Assembly (NCBI RefSeq): GCF_902506205.1
Contig: NZ_LR732816.1
Span: 3,236,993-3,300,992 of the forward strand
Direction: 5' to 3'
DNA from: Brevundimonas sp. G8
GTDB taxonomy: Bacteria; Pseudomonadota; Alphaproteobacteria; Caulobacterales; Caulobacteraceae
DNA length: 64,000 nt
Part shown: positions 54,774 through 63,592 of the stretch, one piece after another
Position numbering within the stretch: the stretch's first letter is position 1
How the letters are laid out: each line of letters begins with the position of its first letter
Position numbers and translations under genes: made by a program
Notes under the pieces: model-generated
Told to the model about the DNA's origin: nothing
What the model saw: the letters and a program-made list of their open reading frames with translations, nothing else
Databases searched by the model: none

Positions 54774-56017
54774 GACAGGGCGACGCAGCGGTCGCTGCGC
54801 CAGTCCGCCGCCGCCTGCTCCTGCGGTTCGTCGTAGCGGCTCGCAAACACCGCAGCCCGCTCCCTCACCTCCGTCGGCGACAATCTCGGCGCGGCCGCTT
54901 CGTAGCGGGCGCGGTAGATCTGCAGCATCGCGGTCTCGTGCGCAGCGAACCGACGCCGATCCGCGTCTGTCCCGTCCGACGTGTGTCGCCGTGCGACAGC
55001 CTCTGCGGCGGCCATGCATTCAAGCCAGGTCTCTGCATTGATCAGCAGACGGGGGTTCCAATGTCCCTCTCCGCTGTCGCGCAACCTCCGTGTCGCCGGA
55101 TCCCATGCGTAGAAGCGTGTAGGGCAGCCCGGCCCGTCCTGACAGAGCGCCTCATCCCGTAGACCGAACTCGGCCGGTCCCGTCGGCCGCAGTTCAACGA
55201 CATAGTTCGGATTTTCAACGGTCAGCGCGACGGTCCAGCCGTCGCCTGTGCTGGCCACCACCGTCACGCCCAGGACCGGCATGGCGATCGCATCATCGAC
55301 GGCGGAATGGCAGCCGATATATTTAGAGCCGACGATCCAGTCGCGGCGGCCGTCGCCGTTGAGATCGGGACTGGTCACGCCCGGGTATTCGCCGCCATCC
55401 ACCAGGCCGCCGGCCTGACCACAGACGGCGTCTCGGCGAGCGATCTCGGCCGCGACGGCGGCGGGATAGGGCTCCGGCGCGATGGGCTGGAATAGCGGAC
55501 CGACGAGGTAGCCGACGCCCTCGCGGTTGAAGGCCTCGTCAAGCCGGCCGCGGGCGTCGTTCCAGACGAAGCGGCGCAGACAGGGTTCCGATCCGGTCGC
55601 ATCGCAGTTGGCGCCGTGAATGTCGATATCGAGCATGGTCGGATCGCCGGGCATCAGCCGCCAGTCGAGAACCTGTTCGCTGAACGTGAGCACATGACGC
55701 CCCTGTCGGGCGACCCAGAGTTCCTTGGTGCACCCCCCCGTGCCGCACCAGCCGGCGTCGCCGGTCTTCTCATAGTCGATCACCCAGTCGTCGCCGGCAG
55801 GCGTGATCGAGACGGGAGAGGCGAGGCGCGAGACGGCGAACGGACCGGCCGGCTCATCCATCGCCCGCAGCGAGTCCGCGACTGACGAGGAGACGTCCGC
55901 CGGCAATCGGGTCGTGCAGCCGGTTAAGGCCACGCCAAGGCCGAACGCGATCACCAGGGCCTGCGCCGCCCGGGGGGCGCGTCGGGGGATGCGGAGATAT
56001 GCCGGGGCGCGCCACAT
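54770..56017 (-). CDS. Lipoprotein with FG-GAP-like calcium-binding segment
   Basis: The 415-residue protein has an arginine-rich start and a lipobox VALTGC (Cys about residue 32). The segment VTSPDLNGDGRRDWIVGSKY has the D-x-N-x-D-x-R-x-D pattern of FG-GAP/VCBS-like calcium-binding loops. Many cysteine pairs occur in the body. It probably sits in the outer membrane or periplasm. The ATG lies one base after the Sel1 gene stop and the end overlaps the zinc-ribbon gene, so the set is co-expressed. No family is recognised. Confidence 0.65.
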   Translation of the reverse strand: MWRAPAYLRIPRRAPRAAQALVIAFGLGVALTGCTTRLPADVSSSVADSLRAMDEPAGPFAVSRLASPVSITPAGDDWVIDYEKTGDAGWCGTGGCTKELWVARQGRHVLTFSEQVLDWRLMPGDPTMLDIDIHGANCDATGSEPCLRRFVWNDARGRLDEAFNREGVGYLVGPLFQPIAPEPYPAAVAAEIARRDAVCGQAGGLVDGGEYPGVTSPDLNGDGRRDWIVGSKYIGCHSAVDDAIAMPVLGVTVVASTGDGWTVALTVENPNYVVELRPTGPAEFGLRDEALCQDGPGCPTRFYAWDPATRRLRDSGEGHWNPRLLINAETWLECMAAAEAVARRHTSDGTDADRRRFAAHETAMLQIYRARYEAAAPRLSPTEVRERAAVFASRYDEPQEQAAADWRSDRCVALS

Positions 56018-56018
56018 C

Positions 56019-57260
56019 CTACTTCTTCCGTCCAGCAGGGCGCGCGATCTCGCCGACGCCGTCGAGCGGCGCGCGGCCGATCGTGTAACCGCCGGTCCGC
56101 ACATCCGTCATCGCCTCGATCGCTTCCGCATCGCCGGCTTCGGCCGCGCGGTTCCACCAATAGATGGCGTCCTCCTCCTGCTCGGGGACGCCCAGGCCCT
56201 CATTGTAGAGATCGCCCAGCAGCTTCTGAGACTTTGCGTCGTCCGCGACGGCAGCCTTTCTGATGATGGCCGCACCTGAAGCCGGATCCTTTGGATAGCC
56301 CTTGCCCTGAACGAGCATCAGACCGTAGTTCCGCATGGACTCCGCGTCACCGCCGTCGGCGCCTTGCTTGAGCAGCCGATAGCCCTCAGCCTCCGACCCG
56401 CCGCCGCGTCCCATCAGATAGAGCCCGCCCAGCAGGCCTGACGAACCCGGCTCCCCCTGCTCTGCAGCGGCTTTCAGATATCTGACCGCCAGACCATCGT
56501 CCTGAGGCACGGTAAAGCCCATGACATACAGGCTGCCCAGCAAGGCCTGAGCCCCAATCTCGCCGGCGTCCGCCGCCGCGATCACCAGCGGCGATGCGGC
56601 CTCCGGGTCTTCGGACCAGACGCTGAAGGCGTATTGCATCTGGCCGAAACTGTTTCCGGCGTCCGAGGCCGCCTTCAGCCAGCGGCGCGCGTCCTGCGGC
56701 TCGGCGGAGCCGCCGATGCCCTCCTTCAGGAAGAAGCCGTAGTTGGCCTGGCTCTGGGCGTGGCCCATGCGCGCAGCCTGACCGAACAGGCGACGCGCCG
56801 CCGCATCGTCACGCGGCACGCCCTCAAAGCCGGTGTAATAGATGCGTGCGAGATTGTAGGCCGCGCCGCCGTCGCCGCCATTCGCGGCCGCCGTCAGCCG
56901 GGCCAGCATCTGCGGCGTGGTCTCCTCGACGCGGAAGGTGGAGGTGTAGCTGTCCACCACGCTCTGGGGACCGCTCGACACGTCGCTCGCGCCGGCGGCC
57001 CAGCCCGGTGCCCCGGACGACGAGGACCCAGCCCCTGGCGTCATGCCGGAGTTCGCCCCCTGGCGCGCGGCATTGGCGGCGTTCTGCTGCTGGACCAGGT
57101 TGCGATCGGCGCTCGCCTGATCGGCCCTGGCCGCCTCCTGGCGCATCGACGCCATCTGCCGCTGCCGGTTGGCCTCATCCGTCTGCGGATCCGCCATTGC
57201 GGACCCGGCCGCCAGTCCCATGGCCAGACCGCACAACAGCCTCAGTCGCATCGCCTTCAT
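56019..57260 (-). CDS. Exported Sel1-repeat protein
   Basis: The 413-residue protein has a signal peptide (LRLLCGLAMGLAAGSAMA), a Gln/Ala/Gly-rich linker and then about six to eight Sel1 repeats from residue 120 on. Examples are GAAYNLARIYYTGFEGVPRD, ARRLFGQAARMGHAQSQANY and AEGYRLLKQGADGGDAESMR. Such solenoids act as scaffolds for envelope complexes. I chose the ATG at 57260 because GGAGG stands six bases upstream. It is 67 bases downstream of the CHAT gene, so it is likely in the same operon. Confidence 0.85.
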   Translation of the reverse strand: MKAMRLRLLCGLAMGLAAGSAMADPQTDEANRQRQMASMRQEAARADQASADRNLVQQQNAANAARQGANSGMTPGAGSSSSGAPGWAAGASDVSSGPQSVVDSYTSTFRVEETTPQMLARLTAAANGGDGGAAYNLARIYYTGFEGVPRDDAAARRLFGQAARMGHAQSQANYGFFLKEGIGGSAEPQDARRWLKAASDAGNSFGQMQYAFSVWSEDPEAASPLVIAAADAGEIGAQALLGSLYVMGFTVPQDDGLAVRYLKAAAEQGEPGSSGLLGGLYLMGRGGGSEAEGYRLLKQGADGGDAESMRNYGLMLVQGKGYPKDPASGAAIIRKAAVADDAKSQKLLGDLYNEGLGVPEQEEDAIYWWNRAAEAGDAEAIEAMTDVRTGGYTIGRAPLDGVGEIARPAGRKK

Positions 57261-57327
57261 ACCCATCCTCCCCATCCCTCCCCGCAGGATGGACGTCCAG
57301 GGCGCCCGCGTCGTCTGACGATTGCCG

Positions 57328-58905
57328 TCAGTCGGCGGTGATCCTGACCGCGCCATCCCCGACGACGCTGAACGACGACCATTGCGACGGGTGCGCAAAC
57401 GATGGGTCGGACCGGTCCTGCATCATTTCCAGGGCGGCGCGATGCAGGGCGTAGGCGACGCCTTCACGGTTCCGACGCGCCAGCGTGACGGCGCGGACGG
57501 AGAGCCGCTCGGCGACATCGTCACGGATGCGCCAGTTCGACACCATCAGGGCGCGTGCGCCGGCATAGAAGAAGGCGCGCGACAGACTGTTCAGCCCCAG
57601 CGCCTGCGGATCGTCCCGACCGGTGTCGCAGGCGCTCAGGATGATCAGGTCGGCATTCAGTCGCAACCGGGCCGCCTCGCTCGCCGTCAGCAGACCGTCG
57701 TCGTCCTGTTCCGACTGGGGCGGCGGGGTCAGCACCAGGGCCGGTTCCTGCCCCATCCCCGATCGCGCTTCGCGACCGGAAAGGGCGTGGGTGGCGAAGG
57801 CGATCACGGCGGCGTCTGAGAAGTCTGTGCGCCGCACCGCCGCCTCGGTCGCGTCGTCCCCCAGCCTGACCGCGCGTCGGGGACTGCCGAGCGCCCGCGC
57901 CAGGCCCGCGAGCTCCCGGCGGGCGGCCGGCAAGGGCGCCAGAGCCTTGGGCTCGGCGCCTTCCGGATAGGCCTGGGTATCCACGTCCCCGAAGCCCGCG
58001 AAGCCCCGCCCCGCCTTGCGCGTCGCGCGCCGCGTCGCCTTGAGGCTGACGACGGCGGGCAGGAGGGCGAACGCATGGCGGCGTTCAAGCCAGGCCGTTG
58101 CGCGCAGGGCGGCGGGATCCCGGTCATCTCCCAACGGCGCTGCGGTGACGAGGACGCCGGGCGGCACGCTGCGAAGCGGGCCGTCCGCGACGACATAGAC
58201 CAATCGGCGATCGGCCAGGGTCGCCTCCAGCGGCTGCCACAGGGCCCGGTAGAGCGCATAGGCGGACGCGCGATCGAACCCGCCGGTGGAGCGGCCGGGC
58301 CTTGCCGCGTCGACAGCCCCCCGTCCCCCCTCCGGACGCAGGCCCGACTGCAGCCTGGAGGCCGCCGCCTCGATTTCGCCCGCGGTCAGGTCGGACCGTC
58401 GCCACACGGCCGTCTCATGGGTGACGGCCCAGACATAGGCGCCCCGGTCCGTCGGAAGGATCAGCACGAGCGCCTCCTCCGGCGTCAGCAAGGCCTGGAC
58501 CTGGGCGACGGTAAGGGGGGCCGGATCGGTCAGCTCGGCAAAGGCGGGGAAGGTCTCGTCCAACCGCTGACGCAGGTTCGCCGCCGCCTGGGTGGCCTGT
58601 TCGAGATCCGCCGCGACGCCACGGGCGCGTTCGGCGGCCGGCGCGCCCTGCGCGCGCAGCGACGCGAGAACGGTCTCGAGCGCGCGACGCCGCGCCTCGG
58701 CCTCTCTGTGGGCCTCAAAAACCGTTTTCAGGGCCGGGTCGTCGGCGGCGATCCGAGCTGCGCCGTCCGCGAGGGCGGCGCCGGCACCGGGTGCGCTGGC
58801 CAGCTGAGCGTCCTCGAACGCCGGCTCCAGAGACGGTCGCGTCTGGGCAGAGGCCGAGCCCATACATGACAGGCCGATCATCGCGGCCACAATCCAAATT
58901 CTCAC
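57328..58905 (-). CDS. Exported CHAT-domain cysteine protease
   Basis: The 525-residue protein starts with a signal peptide (WIVAAMIGLSCMGSASAQ). A helical segment (about 60-170) precedes the CHAT domain, in which VIAFATHALSG carries the catalytic His at residue 373 and LIILSACDTGRDD the Cys at residue 426. CHAT proteases belong to the caspase clan. Known prokaryotic examples with TPR partners are mainly cytosolic, so export here is unusual. TPR repeats are often fused to CHAT domains, but here the TPR protein is a separate divergent gene. It heads the Sel1-lipoprotein-zinc-ribbon run. Confidence 0.88.
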   Translation of the reverse strand: MRIWIVAAMIGLSCMGSASAQTRPSLEPAFEDAQLASAPGAGAALADGAARIAADDPALKTVFEAHREAEARRRALETVLASLRAQGAPAAERARGVAADLEQATQAAANLRQRLDETFPAFAELTDPAPLTVAQVQALLTPEEALVLILPTDRGAYVWAVTHETAVWRRSDLTAGEIEAAASRLQSGLRPEGGRGAVDAARPGRSTGGFDRASAYALYRALWQPLEATLADRRLVYVVADGPLRSVPPGVLVTAAPLGDDRDPAALRATAWLERRHAFALLPAVVSLKATRRATRKAGRGFAGFGDVDTQAYPEGAEPKALAPLPAARRELAGLARALGSPRRAVRLGDDATEAAVRRTDFSDAAVIAFATHALSGREARSGMGQEPALVLTPPPQSEQDDDGLLTASEAARLRLNADLIILSACDTGRDDPQALGLNSLSRAFFYAGARALMVSNWRIRDDVAERLSVRAVTLARRNREGVAYALHRAALEMMQDRSDPSFAHPSQWSSFSVVGDGAVRITAD

Positions 58906-58994
58906 GCGTCTTCCCCCGGCTTTTCAGTGATCTTGCTTGACATTACAGCGTATGGCGAGCGCCATTCCGCCAAGATCAGAGGAAGCGCCGGAAA

Positions 58995-60563
58995 ATGCTG
59001 CGATTGGTGATCATGCTCACGCTGGGCGCAGCGCCCGGCGTTTCGGACCCCGTCGTTCTCGGGGCTCGTGACGCAATCCTGGCCGATATCCAGGCGGCGA
59101 CTGTCGCGCGCGAGAGCGGCCGCCTTGACGACGCCTTCACCGCGGCCGACCGCGCCATCGCATCGGCCCGCGCCGTCCAGCCTGCTGACCCGGTGCTCCT
59201 GTCCGACGCCCTCGTCGCGCGTTGCGACGCCATGGCCAACCGGCCCCAGCCCGATATCGCCGACTGCCTCGAGGCGCTGTCGCTGCGTGAAGGGGCGCTG
59301 CCGCCCGACGATCCCAGACTTCACAATCTTCGGATCCAGATCGCGGTTCACAAGATCATGGCCGGCAAGCCTGCCGAGGCCCAGACGGACATCGAGGCCG
59401 CGCTCGCCGGTCTCCGGCGCTCGCCGATGACGCCGGCGATGCGGACAGACATCGGCATGGGGATCGCCACCCTGGGAATGGCCCAGCAGGCGCAAGATCA
59501 GAGACGAGACGCCGAAGCCGCCTACAGGGCGGCGATCGCCGAGCTGGGGGCCGCGGACGAGACAGGGCAGCGCTACCGCCCGCTGGTCTACAACTACCTG
59601 AACATCCTGTTGCTGAATGAGGGCCGGCTCCTTGAGGCGCTCGCCGAGTCCGAACGGTCTGTCGCGATCCAGCGCGCCGCCGCTCTCCAGGGCGACCCGA
59701 CCCTGATCGGCGCGCTGAGAGCACTCGCCGCCGCCCAGCAGCGCGCCGGCCGTTTGGAGGACGCCGATCGCACCCTGCGCGAACAGTTGGCCCTGCTGGA
59801 CGAGCAGCAATCTCCCCAACCCTCCCTCAAAGCCAATGCGCTTTCGGGGCTGGGTTCGCTCTACATCGACATGGGCCGCCCCGATCTGGCGCGGCCGCTT
59901 CTCGATCAGGCGGTCGCAACCTATCACGAAGGGGGAGAGGCCGGCCGTCGGTCGGCGACGACGGCGCAGGGCTATCTGGCGGATCTGGATCTGTCGTCGG
60001 GCGATCCGGCCGCCGCCGTCGCCCGGCTCGAGGCGGCGCTCGACGATCTTGGCCTCGAGGTCTCCGGCCAGCAGGGGCGTGCGGCCCTTTTGGCGCAGCT
60101 GGCCCGGACTCGGGAAGAGGCAGGCGATCCGGCCGGCGCCGCGCGCGACGCCGCTGCAGCCCTCGAGATCTACAGCCGCATTGCGCCGTCTGCGCCGGCG
60201 ACGTCCGGCCCGCTCCTTATTCTGGCGCGGGCGGATTTGCGCGACGGTCGGCTCGACCAGGCGCGCGAGAGACTCGACGCCGCTGTCGGCGTTGCGCGCG
60301 CGCGGCCCGTGTTGGCGCCGACCAGGATCGCGGCGGAGACGGCGCGGATCGATCTCGCCCTGGCCCAGCCGGGCCCGTTGGCCGCGGACCTGGACCGTCT
60401 CGCCGACGAGGCGGCGCAGGGCGCGCGGGACCTGGTGCTGAGCTCAGCCCGCGCCGGCGTTCCCGCCCAGGGCCTGGCCGACACGACCCGGAGCGCCTTC
60501 GTCAATCGCATAGAGGCGGCGTGGCGACGCGGGGCCGCCACGCCAAGCGCCGGTCAGCGATAA
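58995..60563 (+). CDS. TPR-repeat protein, probably exported
   Basis: The 522-residue protein is almost all helical and carries TPR-like repeats, for example YRPLVYNYLNILLLNEGRLL, ALRALAAAQQRAGRLEDADR and LGSLYIDMGRPDLARPLLDQ. The N-terminus (LRLVIMLTLGAAPGVS) is hydrophobic and may be a signal peptide. It starts 89 bases from the divergent CHAT gene, so the two promoters face apart. Its likely role is as a binding platform for the CHAT protease, by analogy with fused TPR-CHAT proteins. Its end overlaps the convergent small secreted gene. Confidence 0.8.
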   Translation: MLRLVIMLTLGAAPGVSDPVVLGARDAILADIQAATVARESGRLDDAFTAADRAIASARAVQPADPVLLSDALVARCDAMANRPQPDIADCLEALSLREGALPPDDPRLHNLRIQIAVHKIMAGKPAEAQTDIEAALAGLRRSPMTPAMRTDIGMGIATLGMAQQAQDQRRDAEAAYRAAIAELGAADETGQRYRPLVYNYLNILLLNEGRLLEALAESERSVAIQRAAALQGDPTLIGALRALAAAQQRAGRLEDADRTLREQLALLDEQQSPQPSLKANALSGLGSLYIDMGRPDLARPLLDQAVATYHEGGEAGRRSATTAQGYLADLDLSSGDPAAAVARLEAALDDLGLEVSGQQGRAALLAQLARTREEAGDPAGAARDAAAALEIYSRIAPSAPATSGPLLILARADLRDGRLDQARERLDAAVGVARARPVLAPTRIAAETARIDLALAQPGPLAADLDRLADEAAQGARDLVLSSARAGVPAQGLADTTRSAFVNRIEAAWRRGAATPSAGQR

Positions 60564-60910
60564 CGATATTCGCTGATGCTGCAGACATTGATGCGTTCCC
60601 GAACAAGGACGTCGCCATCGGCGAAGACCGCCTTGAAGTCGTAGAGGCAGGCGCCGGTGCCGTCGTCGATGTTGATCCGGACCGACTGGCCGGCGCGCAG
60701 AACGTCCTGGCCCAAGATGTCCTCCTCCCAGTCGTCAGCGTCGACGCTGGAGGCATAGAACTGGGTCATCGTCACCCGGGTGTCGTTGATGATGCGGACC
60801 CGACGGTCGGCGCCCGCGCCGGCGACGGCCGGGGCGGCGACGCCGAGGGCTAGGGTCGCCATGGCGGCGGTCAGGCCGATGGCGCGAATGAAGCTCTTGC
60901 GATTGATCAT
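60554..60910 (-). CDS. Small secreted beta-rich protein
   Basis: The 118-residue protein has a signal peptide (FIRAIGLTAAMATLALGVAA) and a beta-rich body with RVRIINDTRVTMTQFYASS, DWEEDILGQDVLRAG and CLYDFKAVFADGDVL. I have seen similar proteins as conserved hypotheticals in alphaproteobacteria, but no function is known to me. Two cysteines (in GACLYDF and INVCSIS) could form a disulfide. It is in the caspase transcript direction, 116 bases downstream. Confidence 0.65.
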   Translation of the reverse strand: MINRKSFIRAIGLTAAMATLALGVAAPAVAGAGADRRVRIINDTRVTMTQFYASSVDADDWEEDILGQDVLRAGQSVRINIDDGTGACLYDFKAVFADGDVLVRERINVCSISEYRYR

Positions 60911-61026
60911 GACGGTTCCTCTCCGCAGACGTCCCTTCGACGTCGATGGCGCAACCGTGCCTCAGAACCGGAATGGGCCCCACTTACCGTCGCCGTCAGG
61001 CTGGCTCGTGAAGCTTACATTCCCCG

Positions 61027-62796
61027 TCATGGTCCCACCACGACGGGAAAGGCCGCCGCCACGGACGCCTGACCCGGAGGCGGCCCCGATGCGGCGCCGC
61101 GTCGGATGTCGGCGTCCAGCGCCTCGACGAGCCAGGTTGACAGGGCGTCCGACGTCGCCCCTCCCAGACCCCCGCGAACCGCCCGGCTCGGGTGCGAGAG
61201 ATAGCGCAGATCGGCCGGGAAGCGCGTCGTCGCGGGGGTCGCGAGAACCGCTAGATGTTCGGTCACCCGTGCGGGTTCCGTCGTGAATCTGAGCGCCGCC
61301 GTCCGGTGCTCTCCCGGAGCCAGGCGCACGCTATCGACGGGATGCAGGCTGGGCGCGACGACCCCGCCGTCGGCGGCGAGGTAGAGAAGATTGACGTCGA
61401 GCGCCGAAGGGCCGGCGTTTGCGACGTCGAGATAGAGCCGGTCGCAGGCCTGCATCTCGGGCAGGGCGAACAGTGAGACGGGGATGGCGGAGACGGGCGG
61501 CGCCTCGGCGTCGACCGGGGCGTCGCAGGCCATCGCCGGGCGACGGTCGAGCCACGCGGCGACGGCCAGGCTGTCCGGCGCCCAGCCGCCGTCCAGGGCG
61601 GCGATGGCCGCCAGGACTCGCGCCGCCGACGTCTCGGCGCGACCCCGGTCCGCCGACGTCAATCGCGCCGAGACGGCGTCCGGCGAACCCGGGCTTAGGA
61701 GGGCGCGCCCGATCGTCACCTGCGTCACCTCGGCATAGCCGACGGCCGCGCTTGCGGCGTTTTCCAGGACGACCCGGTCGCCGTCGATCAGCCCCTCCTC
61801 CGCGCCGGCCGCGACCGTGACCTCAGTGCCGCGACGGGTCACGCCGAACCGACGCTGACGCCCGGGGGCCAGATTCAGAACCGGTCCGTCGAGATCGCCC
61901 TCGAACACCGGACGCGGGGCGTCCGGCCCCAATCGACCGTCCGCCGAGAGTAGACCTGCTGCAAGGTCGCGAAGACTGCGGGTTCGGCCGGCGTCCAAAC
62001 TTCGCGCGAGCGCGTTCGAGAAGACCGATCCCTGGTCCGTCGCGATCGCCAGCCCGTCCTGCGCCGCCGCGTAGAAGCCGGCGAAGGCGCCGAACGTTCC
62101 GCTCTCGTCCGAAGTCCCGAGCCGGGCGTCGGCGACCATCCCTGTTTTCGGCGACCGAGAGGCCGTAAGCGGCCCGTCGAAGGTCGCGCCGGCGCCCTGC
62201 GTGCGCGACACGGTCTTGACCATCCCTTCGATTGCAGGGCGTCCGCGCGTCACCCCCGCGCCATAGCAGGCGTCCACGACGAGCCAGACATCGACGCCGC
62301 GCCGGCGAAGTCGCGCGATGGCCGCCGCCGCCTCATGGTCTGCGATCGCGCCCTGGTCGGGCTGTCCCGCCGCATCGACCGTCGCGTCCGAGGCCAGCCA
62401 GACCTCTTCAAGCCCGTCGCCTTCCCCGGCGTCCGCCCGGCTCGGGCGACGCCCCCCGTGACCCGAGAAATAGATCAGAACCTTGTCGCCAGCTTGGGCG
62501 CTGAACGTCAGTCGGTCTAGGGCCTCGAGGATATCGGAACGGGTGGCGCCGCGCGGTCCCGCCTCATCGGAAAGGGTCGTGATCGCGGCCTCGCCGAGCC
62601 CGGCCGCCCGAAGCGCGCTGCCGATGCGCGCAATATCACGCGCCGGCGCCGCGAGACTGTAGTCGCGGGGCAGAGCCGCATACTGGCCAACCCCGATCAA
62701 CAGGGCGCGGCTTTCCGCCCTGAGCGCGGTCGCCGACGCCCAGGCGACGAGCGCCAGAACGATCGCGAGCGCGCGCGCCACGCTAGTTGGTGCCAT
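61027..62796 (-). CDS. Exported caspase-family (metacaspase-like) protease
   Basis: The 589-residue protein has a signal peptide (ALAIVLALVAWASATALRAE) and a caspase domain from about 30 to 270. The opening RALLIGVGQYAALP, the His in YFSGHGGRRPS (residue 113) and the Cys in VVDACYGAGVTRG (residue 177) are the catalytic landmarks. The C-terminal 300 residues are beta-rich with GDRVVLENAASAAVGYAEV and may bind a target. I chose the ATG at 62796, which lies inside the end of the upstream gene by 14 bases. Export into the periplasm is the striking feature. Confidence 0.88.
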   Translation of the reverse strand: MAPTSVARALAIVLALVAWASATALRAESRALLIGVGQYAALPRDYSLAAPARDIARIGSALRAAGLGEAAITTLSDEAGPRGATRSDILEALDRLTFSAQAGDKVLIYFSGHGGRRPSRADAGEGDGLEEVWLASDATVDAAGQPDQGAIADHEAAAAIARLRRRGVDVWLVVDACYGAGVTRGRPAIEGMVKTVSRTQGAGATFDGPLTASRSPKTGMVADARLGTSDESGTFGAFAGFYAAAQDGLAIATDQGSVFSNALARSLDAGRTRSLRDLAAGLLSADGRLGPDAPRPVFEGDLDGPVLNLAPGRQRRFGVTRRGTEVTVAAGAEEGLIDGDRVVLENAASAAVGYAEVTQVTIGRALLSPGSPDAVSARLTSADRGRAETSAARVLAAIAALDGGWAPDSLAVAAWLDRRPAMACDAPVDAEAPPVSAIPVSLFALPEMQACDRLYLDVANAGPSALDVNLLYLAADGGVVAPSLHPVDSVRLAPGEHRTAALRFTTEPARVTEHLAVLATPATTRFPADLRYLSHPSRAVRGGLGGATSDALSTWLVEALDADIRRGAASGPPPGQASVAAAFPVVVGP

Positions 62797-63490
62797 AAGC
62801 GTAGCGATTGGCTGCGGCACCGAGATTGCGGACCTCGACCCGGTAGTCGCCGGGCTCGCGCGCCGTCCAGGTGCACAGCTTGACGTCGCCGGGGCCGGAC
62901 GACTGGCAGATCAGCCCTTTGCCCGATCGGACCGTCACGGCGAGCGGCGCATCGCCATCCCCCTCGACATAGACGACGGCGGGGCGACCCGGCGTGAACT
63001 GCTCGCGGAACACATGGGTCTGCCCGCCGGGTAGCCGCGCCAAGGACACCAGCGGCCCCGCCTGCCGGCCCTTGTGGTCCAGGGCGCGGATCGATTGGAT
63101 AAAGTCTAGAACCTGTGGATCGCCGTCGGCCAGCGTTTCCGCCTCGTTCAACCATGCGATCGCGGTCTCCGGCCAGGTCCGCGATCCTCTTTCGGCCGGC
63201 GCGCTGTCGTCGTCGGCGTCATCCCCGGCCGGCGATCCGTCGATGGCGCGCAGGCGGAAGGGCGGAGGCGTCGAAAGCCGCAATCGGGCGGCGGTCGCCA
63301 GAAGCCAGGGATCGGCGCGCTCGGTTCCAAGCCGCGCCAGACGTGCGGAAAGCTCGAGCGTCTCAAACGGCGCGGCCGCCGCCGCCGTGTCCGCCCCGAG
63401 TTCGGGGTCCAGCTCGCGGCACTGGGCGCGCCCGCTCGTGGGAACGAGACCGGCGAGCAGGGCGACGAGACAAAGCGTTCGAACGATCAT
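62783..63490 (-). CDS. Exported hypothetical protein upstream of the caspase gene
   Basis: The 235-residue protein has a signal peptide (VRTLCLVALLAGLVPTSGRA) and a C-terminal beta-rich part with GPLVSLARLPGGQTHVFREQ and AREPGDYRVEVRNLG. This resembles a small pre-peptidase-like domain, but weakly. Its end overlaps the caspase gene by 14 bases. It probably acts with the caspase, for example as a propeptide-like partner. It is divergent from the response regulator. Confidence 0.65.
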   Translation of the reverse strand: MIVRTLCLVALLAGLVPTSGRAQCRELDPELGADTAAAAAPFETLELSARLARLGTERADPWLLATAARLRLSTPPPFRLRAIDGSPAGDDADDDSAPAERGSRTWPETAIAWLNEAETLADGDPQVLDFIQSIRALDHKGRQAGPLVSLARLPGGQTHVFREQFTPGRPAVVYVEGDGDAPLAVTVRSGKGLICQSSGPGDVKLCTWTAREPGDYRVEVRNLGAAANRYAYGTN

Positions 63491-63592
63491 CGTTCTACTT
63501 GCCTGAAAGTCGCCGACCATCGCAACTTACGACGGTTGTCAGACCCCGCGGCCCGCCCGGTCGACTACACCGCCGCGACAGGGAGATCCCGC

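Noticed and set aside
58075..58869. 264-codon plus-strand frame antisense to the CHAT gene
   Set aside because: It is a Gly/Arg-rich shadow of the CHAT protease frame, which has intact catalytic motifs.
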